Part shown: one piece after another, positions 1 to 5,010 of the stretch
Layout of the letters: every line of letters starts with the position of its first letter
Position numbering within the stretch: position 1 is the stretch's first letter
Source: Micrococcales bacterium
GTDB taxonomy: Bacteria; Actinomycetota; Actinomycetes; S36-B12
NCBI GenBank assembly: GCA_002694095.1
Contig: NZLD01000048.1
Coordinates: 45,027-50,063, forward strand
Length of the DNA: 5,037 nt
Direction of reading: 5' to 3'
Position numbers and translations under genes: made by a program
The notes under the pieces: model-generated
The model's database searches: none
Told to the model about the DNA's origin: nothing
Seen by the model: only the letters and a program-made list of their open reading frames with translations

Positions 1-213
1 CGCGAGGTGGTTCTGGTGAGCCACCAGCTACCGATTTGGATCGCCCGGCTCGATGCGGAGGGCCGGCGACTATGGCACGACCCCCGCTCACGCCAGTGCA
101 CCTTGGCATCGCTCACGTCGCTGGCTTTCCATGGTGACCGATTGATGTCCATCTCGTATACGGAGCCGGCGCGCGATCTCCTTCCTGGTGCCAGTCCCAT
201 CGCCGGCGCATGA
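1..213 (+). CDS. Histidine phosphatase family protein, C-terminal part (5' truncated)
   Basis: The open frame enters from the left edge and ends at TGA 211-213, leaving 70 residues. It begins with a hydrophobic strand followed by SHQLPIW; this histidine (codon 8 of the fragment) fits the second catalytic histidine of the phosphoglycerate-mutase-like histidine phosphatase superfamily. The following RSRQCTLASLTSLAFHGDRL matches the usual C-terminal pattern of the actinobacterial members beside cytochrome c biogenesis genes (Gpm2 of M. tuberculosis is the named example). The N-terminal RHG motif lies outside the window, so catalytic completeness cannot be judged. The GTG at position 7 is an internal valine, not a start. 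The stop overlaps the next start by 4 bp (ATGA), placing it in the same operon. The physiological substrate is unknown; phosphoglycerate mutase activity should not be assumed. Confidence 0.85.
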   Translation, partial: REVVLVSHQLPIWIARLDAEGRRLWHDPRSRQCTLASLTSLAFHGDRLMSISYTEPARDLLPGASPIAGA

Positions 214-776
214 AGCGGCTTGTTGTTCTTCTGTGCTTCGCTGTAACCGTCAGCGCCTGCGGTAACGCAGGAGGAACGAGTTCGATCGAGTCCGAGTCCG
301 GCTTCGTCGGCGGTGACGGGTCGATCATCGTCGTAGAGCCGGCCCAGCGGGCTCCGGCCCCGGATGTTCGTGCCACCACCCTGGATGGCGACACCTTCGA
401 CCTCGCCGATCACCGCGGGGAGACAGTAGTGATGAACGTCTGGGCATCCTGGTGTGCGCCGTGTCGTGCCGAGGCTGGTGAATTGCAGGAGGTCTGGGAA
501 GAAGAGCAGGGCAATGGGGTGCAGTTCGTTGGCTTGAACACCAGAGACTCAACCGTGGCCGCGCAGGGATTCGTCGAGTCGATGGGTCTGACTTTTCCCA
601 GCATCTTTGATCCTGATGGTCGAGTCCAACTGCAGTTCTCGGATTCGCTTCCACCCCAAGCCATTCCCTCGACCCTCGTGATCGATGGCAACGGTCTGGT
701 GGCGGCGAGAATTCTGGGGAAAGTGAGCGCCGCAACACTTCGGGGAGTCATCGGCGAGGTGGCTGACCGTGGGTGA
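210..776 (+). CDS. resA: TlpA/ResA-like lipoprotein thiol-disulfide oxidoreductase
   Basis: This 188-residue secreted thioredoxin-fold protein is predicted to reduce the haem-binding cysteines of apocytochrome c outside the membrane. A basic start (MKR), a short hydrophobic core and a lipobox VSAC (Cys17) indicate a lipoprotein signal, so it is anchored by lipid rather than by a transmembrane helix. Residues 18-45 form a Gly/Ser-rich linker. The redoxin domain spans about 47-185: APDV and the DGDTFDLADHRG strand, then NVWASWCAPC with active-site Cys82 and Cys85, and the cis-proline loop AIPSTLVID (Pro153). These are hallmark AhpC-TSA/TlpA features, and the length is typical. The ATG start overlaps the upstream stop (ATGA) and has no good Shine-Dalgarno sequence, so translation probably depends on coupling. 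CcdA, encoded next, is the expected electron donor. The name resA is by function and context; one-to-one orthology with Bacillus ResA is inferred. Confidence 0.9.
   Translation: MKRLVVLLCFAVTVSACGNAGGTSSIESESGFVGGDGSIIVVEPAQRAPAPDVRATTLDGDTFDLADHRGETVVMNVWASWCAPCRAEAGELQEVWEEEQGNGVQFVGLNTRDSTVAAQGFVESMGLTFPSIFDPDGRVQLQFSDSLPPQAIPSTLVIDGNGLVAARILGKVSAATLRGVIGEVADRG
756..762 (+). promoter_or_regulatory. Ribosome binding site for ccdA
   Basis: GAGGTGG lies 6 nt before the GTG at 769, inside the end of the preceding gene. It is the clearest Shine-Dalgarno match in the first half of the operon. It decides the ccdA start in favour of GTG 769 over the in-frame ATG at 805, which would cut into the segment before the first membrane helix. 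Confidence 0.6.
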
Positions 777-1515
777 CATCGGCACGATCATTACGAGCGG
801 GTCGATGCTCGTCGCGCTCCCTATCGCCGTGGCGGCCGGACTCGTCGCCTTCATCAGCCCTTGCGTTCTTCCTCTCGCGCCGGGATATGTCTCCTACGTC
901 ACGGGAATGACGGGTGTAGAGCTGTCCACAGGTGAGCGAAAGTCACGCGTGCTGGCAGGAAGTCTGCTCTTCGTCCTCGGCTTCAGCGTTGTCTTCGTGT
1001 CCTACGGTGCGCTCTTCGGTGGGCTCGGGTCAGCGCTCCTGCGTTATGAGAATGTGATTACCCGCGTCATGGGTCTTCTGGTGATTGCCATGGGGCTCGC
1101 GTTCATGGGGGTGATTCCCTGGTTCCAGCGGGAGTACCGATGGATGCGGGTGCCCAAGTGGGGCGTGATTGGAGCGCCGGGACTTGGGGTGCTGTTCGGG
1201 CTCGGGTGGACGCCGTGCATCGGTCCGACGCTTACCGCCGTGCAATCTCTCGCGCTCGCCGAGGCTAGCGCCTTGCGCGGCGCGCTGTTGTCTTTTGGCT
1301 ACTGCATCGGGCTCGGCATCCCGTTCGTCGCCTTCGCCTTCTTCATTGAGCGAGCGGCACGCGCTACCAACTTCATTCGGCGGCACTACACGTGGATTAT
1401 GCGCATCGGTGGTGGGATGCTCGTGCTCGTCGGGCTACTGCTTGTCACCGGGCTGTGGCTCGACTTCACGATCTGGCTTCGTGTGACGATTCCCGGATTC
1501 GAGACCGCCCTATGA
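769..1515 (+). CDS. ccdA: Cytochrome c biogenesis protein CcdA (DsbD-type transmembrane electron carrier)
   Basis: This 248-residue integral membrane protein carries reducing equivalents from cytoplasmic thioredoxin to the extracytoplasmic thioredoxin encoded just upstream. Six hydrophobic segments lie at roughly 14-38, 62-88, 96-116, 135-158, 170-195 and 208-232, the usual short CcdA topology. The two redox cysteines sit in their signature settings: Cys32 in AFISPCVLPLAPGY of helix 1 and Cys150 in GLGWTPCIGPTL of helix 4. A charged loop (REYRWMRVPKW, about 121-131) separates the two three-helix halves. The GTG start is supported by a GAGGTGG ribosome binding site and overlaps the preceding gene by 8 bp. 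Its own stop overlaps the resB start (ATGA). No accessory domain is present, so it is the minimal CcdA rather than full DsbD. Confidence 0.95.
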   Translation: MGDIGTIITSGSMLVALPIAVAAGLVAFISPCVLPLAPGYVSYVTGMTGVELSTGERKSRVLAGSLLFVLGFSVVFVSYGALFGGLGSALLRYENVITRVMGLLVIAMGLAFMGVIPWFQREYRWMRVPKWGVIGAPGLGVLFGLGWTPCIGPTLTAVQSLALAEASALRGALLSFGYCIGLGIPFVAFAFFIERAARATNFIRRHYTWIMRIGGGMLVLVGLLLVTGLWLDFTIWLRVTIPGFETAL

Positions 1516-3146
1516 GCGCTACCCGCGTCGAAACCGTTGCACCGCCGCTGGACTCCCAAGGTTTCCTGCGGTGGGCGTGGCGCCAACTCACCAGCATGCG
1601 AGTCGCACTGATTTTGCTCTTCGCCCTGGCTGTCGCGAGTGTCCCGGGTTCGATCCTTCCGCAACGAGGCAACAACCCTCTCCTCGTCGACGAGTGGATC
1701 GACCAGCAACCCACCCTCGGTCCACTTCTCGACCGGCTCGGATTCTTCGATGTGTACGGGGCGCCGTGGTTCGCAGCGATCTACCTCCTTCTCTTCGTCT
1801 CTCTCATCGGGTGTGTCCTGCCCCGCGTGGGTCATCACTGGACAGCGATGCGCACGCCGCCGCCGATAGCGCCGCGCAATCTGGACAGGATGCAAGCTTT
1901 CTCATGCGAAACGGTGGACATTGCACCTGCAGATGTTTCGTCCCACGTCAGCCAAGAGTTGCGGCGTCGCGGGTGGCGGGTACGCACCGGCTCGGACACC
2001 GCGGTCGATGGGGATCCGGGTGGCGTATGGGTGTCAGCAGAAAAGGGCTACCTGCGTGAAACGGGAAACTTGATCTTTCACCTAGCGCTGGTCTTGATTC
2101 TGGTGGCCGTCGCGGCGGGTGGTCTTTTCGGATGGCGAGGAAACGTCATCGTCAAAGAGGGAAATGGGTTCTCCAACACACTCACCCAATACGACGCGTG
2201 GGGCGGGGGACGACTCGCCACCGCAGACAGCATTCCGCCCTTCTCCTTCACTCTCGATGATTTCGACGTCGAGTTCGAGCGGTCCGAAGCACAGCGGGGC
2301 GCTCCACGCCTCTTCGAAGCACGCGTCGCTGTGCAAAACGAACCTGGTGCGGGGGCTCGGGAGGAACTCATCGAAGTCAACTCCCCGATATCGATTGCAG
2401 GGGCGAAAGTCTTCTTGGTGGGCCATGGCTACGCACCATCCTTCATTGTCCGCGACTCCTCGGGCGATGTCGTTTTTGATGACGACGTCGTCTTTCTCCC
2501 ACAAGATGGAAATTTCACGTCCACGGGCGTCATCAAGATTCCTGACTCCGATCCGCAGCTGGGATTCCGCGGGCTGTTTCTCCCCACCTCCGCGATCGAC
2601 GACATCCGCGGCCCCCACTCAGTGTTTCCCGATGCGGACGACCCCTCGGTCTTCCTGTCCGCCTGGTACGGCGACCTAGGGCTGGACTCAGGAGTGCCGC
2701 AGAGCATCTACTCGCTCTCGACGGACGAGATGGAGCAGATCGGCCTCCGAGCGCTGGTACCCGGACAAGTGTGGGAGTTCGCCCAGGGCGAGATCGAATT
2801 CACCGGGTGGACGCGCTGGTCGTCGTTCCAGATCGCCTTCGACCCGGGCAAGGAGGCGGCGTTGGTCGCGTCGGTACTGGCCATGCTCGCGTTGACGGTG
2901 TCGTTGTTCACCCGCCGCCGCCGCATCTGGCTCAGAGCGCGAGATGACGAACAGGGAAGTACCCTCGTAAGTGTCGCCGGCTTGAGCAAGAGTGAAGCGG
3001 GCGACGTTTCGGAAGACGTACGAGCGGTGCAGCAGATCGCGGCGGATGAGATCGCGGGACACACGGCAGCATCGAACGAAACGACGGCGAACGAAACGAC
3101 GGCCAACGAAACGACAGTGAACGACGACAGGGAGCGCGAGCAATGA
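1512..3146 (+). CDS. resB: Cytochrome c biogenesis protein ResB (Ccs1), System II haem lyase subunit
   Basis: This 544-residue membrane protein is one half of the ResB-CcsB complex, which exports haem and ligates it to apocytochrome c. Four transmembrane segments are visible: about 29-46 (RVALILLFALAVASVPGS), 84-104 (APWFAAIYLLLFVSLIGCV), 186-207 (NLIFHLALVLILVAVAAGG) and 448-467. The large extracytoplasmic domain between the third and fourth covers about 208-447. SVPGSILPQRGNNP and the PTLGPLLDRLGFFDVYGAPWF stretch are typical of actinobacterial ResB. His190 at the start of helix 3 is in the place expected for the conserved transmembrane haem-ligand histidine. The start is ATG 1512, overlapping the ccdA stop; the frame stays open upstream to 1392, but those codons lie in ccdA. 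After helix 4 a basic stop-transfer run (RRRRIWLR) leads to a hydrophilic tail of about 75 residues ending in NETTA repeats. Confidence 0.95.
   Translation: MSATRVETVAPPLDSQGFLRWAWRQLTSMRVALILLFALAVASVPGSILPQRGNNPLLVDEWIDQQPTLGPLLDRLGFFDVYGAPWFAAIYLLLFVSLIGCVLPRVGHHWTAMRTPPPIAPRNLDRMQAFSCETVDIAPADVSSHVSQELRRRGWRVRTGSDTAVDGDPGGVWVSAEKGYLRETGNLIFHLALVLILVAVAAGGLFGWRGNVIVKEGNGFSNTLTQYDAWGGGRLATADSIPPFSFTLDDFDVEFERSEAQRGAPRLFEARVAVQNEPGAGAREELIEVNSPISIAGAKVFLVGHGYAPSFIVRDSSGDVVFDDDVVFLPQDGNFTSTGVIKIPDSDPQLGFRGLFLPTSAIDDIRGPHSVFPDADDPSVFLSAWYGDLGLDSGVPQSIYSLSTDEMEQIGLRALVPGQVWEFAQGEIEFTGWTRWSSFQIAFDPGKEAALVASVLAMLALTVSLFTRRRRIWLRARDDEQGSTLVSVAGLSKSEAGDVSEDVRAVQQIAADEIAGHTAASNETTANETTANETTVNDDREREQ
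3075..3119 (+). repeat. Three tandem 15-bp units encoding NETTA, NETTA, NETTV in the ResB tail
   Basis: Three in-frame 15-bp units start at 3075, 3090 and 3105, each beginning AACGAAACGAC and differing only at two third-codon positions and the last codon; a fourth AAC follows at 3120. They encode residues 522-536, immediately before the end of ResB. The unit length is a multiple of three, so copy-number change would keep the frame. The location after the last membrane helix suggests a disordered cytoplasmic tail. The near-identity at DNA level points to recent expansion by slippage. Confidence 0.9.
3129..3134 (+). promoter_or_regulatory. Ribosome binding site for ccsB
   Basis: AGGGAG stands 8 nt before the ATG at 3143, within the last codons of resB. 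It supports independent initiation in addition to coupling through the ATGA overlap, and it fixes the ccsB start. Confidence 0.6.
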
Positions 3147-4105
3147 CCAACGGTGGTTCCGTGAGTTTGGCCGAAGCCAGCAACGCCGCCATCTACGCGA
3201 CCATGGTCACGCTGACCATCGCCATGGTCCTGTTCGCCGCATCCTTCGCCAGCGGTCGGCGCCGGAGCACATCGTCGTCGAGCGCCGCCAGTCGCGAGAT
3301 GGCAGAGGGCAGCGTTGCCGTCATCGACCGCGTGGATACCGCGGTCGCCGCCGAACCCGGCCGACGGTTGGCGAATGTCGCCATGTCGCTCACGTGGCTG
3401 GCTACCGGGTTGCTCACCGTCGGTTTGATCCTGCGTGGGCTGTGGGCTGGTCGGGTGCCGTGGGGAAACATGTACGAGTTCTCGATCAGTTCGGCTTGGG
3501 GCGTTCTCGTGGTCTTCCTCGTGCTGTCGACTCGTCGGGACCTTCGGTGGTTGGGCCTATTTGTCGTGACGCCGGCGTTGCTCACGCTCGGCCTCGCCGT
3601 CACCGTGTTGTACACCGAGGCGGCGCAGCTGGTGCCGGCACTCAAGTCCTATTGGTTGGTCATCCACGTCTCGGCGGCAATCATCTGTGCGGGAGCCTTC
3701 ACCGTCGCTGCGTCGTCGGCAGCGCTGTCGCTTGTGCAGTCCAGGCGAGAGCAACGGGGCCTGACCTGGCAGGGCGTGATGGCGTCGACGCCGTCGACGG
3801 AGAAGTTGCAGACCTTCACCAGCCGCATCATCGCTTTCGCTTTTCCGCTGTGGACCTTCGCCGTGATCGCCGGTGCCATCTGGGCGGAGAACGCGTGGGG
3901 GCGTTACTGGGGCTGGGACCCGAAGGAAACCTGGGCCTTCATCACGTGGGTGGTCTACGCCGCCTACCTGCACGCCCGATCAACCGCCGGGTGGCGCGGG
4001 AACCGGGCTTCGTGGATCGCGATCCTGGGGCTTGTGACCTTCTTGATCAATTACTTCGGCGTCAACATCTTCGTTAACAGCCTGCATTCCTATGCGGGGT
4101 TGTAA
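3143..4105 (+). CDS. ccsB: Cytochrome c biogenesis protein CcsB (CcsA/ResC family), haem-handling subunit
   Basis: This 320-residue polytopic protein is the partner of ResB and carries the haem-presenting WWD domain. After helix 1 (about 17-37) comes a hydrophilic Ser-rich linker (38-78). Further helices follow at about 79-100, 114-129, 135-157, 170-195, 229-248, 263-278 and 290-310. The WWD signature is plain: WAENAWGRYWGWDPKETWAF at residues 247-266. Three histidines sit in the canonical positions: His175 (SYWLVIHVSA) and His315 (NSLHSYAG) as likely extracytoplasmic haem ligands, and His277 (AAYLHAR) as the likely second transmembrane ligand. WGNMYEF (107-113) is typical of actinobacterial CcsB. 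The ATG start overlaps the resB stop and has an AGGGAG ribosome binding site. It is the last gene of the operon, 33 bp from a convergent gene. ResB and CcsB are separate here, not fused as in some epsilonproteobacteria. Confidence 0.95.
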   Translation: MTNGGSVSLAEASNAAIYATMVTLTIAMVLFAASFASGRRRSTSSSSAASREMAEGSVAVIDRVDTAVAAEPGRRLANVAMSLTWLATGLLTVGLILRGLWAGRVPWGNMYEFSISSAWGVLVVFLVLSTRRDLRWLGLFVVTPALLTLGLAVTVLYTEAAQLVPALKSYWLVIHVSAAIICAGAFTVAASSAALSLVQSRREQRGLTWQGVMASTPSTEKLQTFTSRIIAFAFPLWTFAVIAGAIWAENAWGRYWGWDPKETWAFITWVVYAAYLHARSTAGWRGNRASWIAILGLVTFLINYFGVNIFVNSLHSYAGL

Positions 4106-4138
4106 GCGTTCGATTCGTCGACGCAGTACCGCGTGAGA

Positions 4139-4444
4139 TTACGTGGGCTCGCCCCGGCGGCGCTTCATTTTCTTGCTCCACACATCATCGTCGAGCTTGC
4201 GAAGGAAGCGCGGATCATCGTCGGGCGCCACGGGGCCGCTTCGTCGCCACCAGCCCCCGCCCTCGGGCCAGGCACGACCGAGGATCAACCACAACACTCC
4301 GCCGACGAGCGGCAAGACGATCACCAGGAGCATCCATAGCCATTTCGGAAGTGAGCGTGCTTGGCCCTTCGGCGTGCGTGCCACATCGATGATGAAGTAG
4401 ATGTAGAGCGCCACTGCGAGCAGGACCAGGATGACTCGAAGCAT
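4139..4444 (-). CDS. Small PLDc_N-domain membrane protein
   Basis: This 101-residue protein has two membrane helices, about 2-20 (LRVILVLLAVALYIYFIID) and 35-56 (KWLWMLLVIVLPLVGGVLWLIL), joined by a short loop with RSLPKW and ending in LGR. This is the pattern of the phospholipase D nuclease N-terminal domain (PLDc_N), which in actinobacteria often occurs alone as a small membrane protein. No HKD catalytic motif follows, so no phospholipase or nuclease activity should be inferred. The C-terminal 40 residues are hydrophilic (PDDDPRFLRKLDDDVW) and end in a basic cluster (KKMKRRR), probably cytoplasmic. The start is the ATG at 4442-4444; no Shine-Dalgarno sequence is visible and a -10-like element lies so close that the transcript may be leaderless. 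It is convergent with ccsB and divergent from the DUF4229 gene. Its function is unknown. Confidence 0.85.
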   Translation of the reverse strand: MLRVILVLLAVALYIYFIIDVARTPKGQARSLPKWLWMLLVIVLPLVGGVLWLILGRAWPEGGGWWRRSGPVAPDDDPRFLRKLDDDVWSKKMKRRRGEPT

Positions 4445-4450
4445 GATCGA

Positions 4451-4459
4451 ATAATGGTA
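4451..4459 (-). promoter_or_regulatory. Possible -10 element for the PLDc_N gene (near-leaderless)
   Basis: Read on the minus strand, two overlapping hexamers fit the actinobacterial -10 pattern at least in part: TACCAT (4454-4459) and CATTAT (4451-4456). The second sits at -12 to -7 if transcription starts at the A of the ATG at 4444. No convincing -35 box lies upstream. This AT-richer patch stands out in a GC-rich setting, but the assignment is only a pattern match. Confidence 0.25.
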
Positions 4460-4510
4460 ACTGTGATGTGCCGTGATCTCTCTTCGACCACCACGGACCG
4501 TCGCACCGAC

Positions 4511-4574
4511 GACGCGGGCACTAGATGACGCGGCCGTTTGACGACGCGGGTCTTGGGTGACGCGAGGGTGGGTA
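4511..4574 (+). repeat. Four direct repeats of GACGCG with an exact 16-bp period
   Basis: GACGCG occurs at 4511, 4527, 4543 and 4559, so the starts are separated by exactly 16 bp each time. The base before each copy is a pyrimidine (C, T, C, T), the base after is a purine (G, G, G, A), and position 14 of the unit is G in all four. Units 1 and 3 extend to an identical 11-mer, GACGACGCGGG (4508-4518 and 4540-4550), 32 bp apart. Spacers are otherwise diverged. The array ends at the putative -10 hexamer of the DUF4229 gene, so it may be an operator or activator-binding array, or the remains of a tandem duplication. Confidence 0.75.
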
Positions 4575-4578
4575 CGGT
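4573..4578 (+). promoter_or_regulatory. Possible -10 hexamer for a leaderless DUF4229 transcript
   Basis: TACGGT fits the actinobacterial TANNNT pattern and occupies exactly -12 to -7 relative to the GTG at 4585. That is the spacing expected if transcription begins at the start codon. No good ribosome binding site precedes this GTG (GGAAG is only 1 nt away), which also favours leaderless initiation. No -35 box at standard spacing is evident; the repeat array occupies that place. Confidence 0.35.
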
Positions 4579-4584
4579 GGAAGC

Positions 4585-5010
4585 GTGAGTGACCGCCAGT
4601 CGGATAGCCAGTCGGACAAGCGAGATGGGCCCCGCCGCTCAGGCATCGTCACGGTGATCGTCTTCACCGCACTGCGGATCGGTCTGTTCCTCGGCGTATG
4701 GCTGTTGCTGCAGATCATTACCCCACTGCGGGGATTGTGGGCGCTGGTCGTGGCGATCATCCTGTCCGGAGTTATCAGTGCCTTCGCTTTGAATCGACAG
4801 CGTTCGGCGATGGGAGAGGTGGTAGGTCGATTCTTTGGAGGGATAAACGACCGCATTGATGCCGCGTCACGAGCCGAGGATGACTCAGATGAACAGGGGC
4901 AGGATCAATCCGGTGGAGAGCGCGACACAGTAGGCAATGACGAGCCGACCGGTGGCGACGAGAGCGGCGATGAGCCCGGGTCCGACGGCACCCGAGGTAA
5001 CCACGCGTAG
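4585..5010 (+). CDS. DUF4229 domain-containing small membrane protein
   Basis: This 141-residue protein starts with a hydrophilic, Ser/Asp-rich segment (1-20), then has two membrane helices at about 21-45 (VTVIVFTALRIGLFLGVWLLL) and 48-68 (LRGLWALVVAIILSGVISAF). Directly after helix 2 comes LNRQRSAMGE, matching the basic RRQR motif that closes the DUF4229 family in actinobacteria. An amphipathic stretch (RFFGGINDRIDAASRAEDD) leads to an acidic, Gly-rich, probably disordered tail (101-141). Codons for that tail are antisense to the 3' end of the menA-like gene. GTG 4585 is chosen because it keeps the whole N-terminus and sits at the right distance from a -10-like hexamer. The family has no known biochemical role that I can name. 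Its location next to menaquinone and cytochrome c genes suggests a link to respiratory membranes, which is inference only. Confidence 0.8.
   Translation: MSDRQSDSQSDKRDGPRRSGIVTVIVFTALRIGLFLGVWLLLQIITPLRGLWALVVAIILSGVISAFALNRQRSAMGEVVGRFFGGINDRIDAASRAEDDSDEQGQDQSGGERDTVGNDEPTGGDESGDEPGSDGTRGNHA

Larger units (their letters stand above)
4445..4584. other. 140-bp divergent intergenic region
   Basis: This gap separates two genes transcribed away from each other, so it must hold promoters for both. The half nearest the PLDc_N gene has the AT-rich -10-like patch and a 10-bp-spaced repeat of GTGAT (4463-4467 and 4473-4477). The half nearest the DUF4229 gene has the four-copy GACGCG array. No coding sequence or RNA gene is seen in it. 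Confidence 0.7.

Noticed and set aside
805..807. ATG at 805 as the ccdA start
   Set aside because: It has no ribosome binding site, whereas GTG 769 has GAGGTGG at good spacing and overlaps the previous gene as elsewhere in the operon.
1392..1511. A 40-codon upstream extension of resB (ATG at 1392)
   Set aside because: It lies wholly inside ccdA in another frame, reads as basic low-quality sequence, and removing it leaves a typical ResB N-terminus with an ATGA overlap.
1386..3192. Several long minus-strand and alternate-frame open frames across resB
   Set aside because: GC-rich codon bias keeps shadow frames open; their translations are Arg/Ser/Pro-rich with no motif, and the resB frame is unambiguous.
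4106..4134. Possible bidirectional terminator between ccsB and the PLDc_N gene
   Set aside because: GCGT (4106-4109), ACGC (4121-4124) and GCGT (4131-4134) could form alternative stems, but each is only 4 bp with no U-tract. That is too weak to call.
4133..4400. Plus-strand open frames opposite the PLDc_N gene
   Set aside because: They are basic and proline/arginine-rich with no recognisable domain, while the minus frame has two clean membrane helices and a family match.
4461..4477. CRP-like site beginning TGTGA
   Set aside because: The second half is a direct GTGAT, not the inverted TCACA a CRP dimer needs.
4537..4560. Alternative sigma-factor promoter (GTTT with GGGTGA)
   Set aside because: The GTTT and GGGTGA pieces are about 15 bp apart but sit within the periodic repeats, and the downstream box lacks the expected GGGTAT form.
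4521..4856. Minus-strand open frame opposite DUF4229 and the repeat array
   Set aside because: No domain or membrane pattern is seen; the DUF4229 helices on the plus strand explain the openness.
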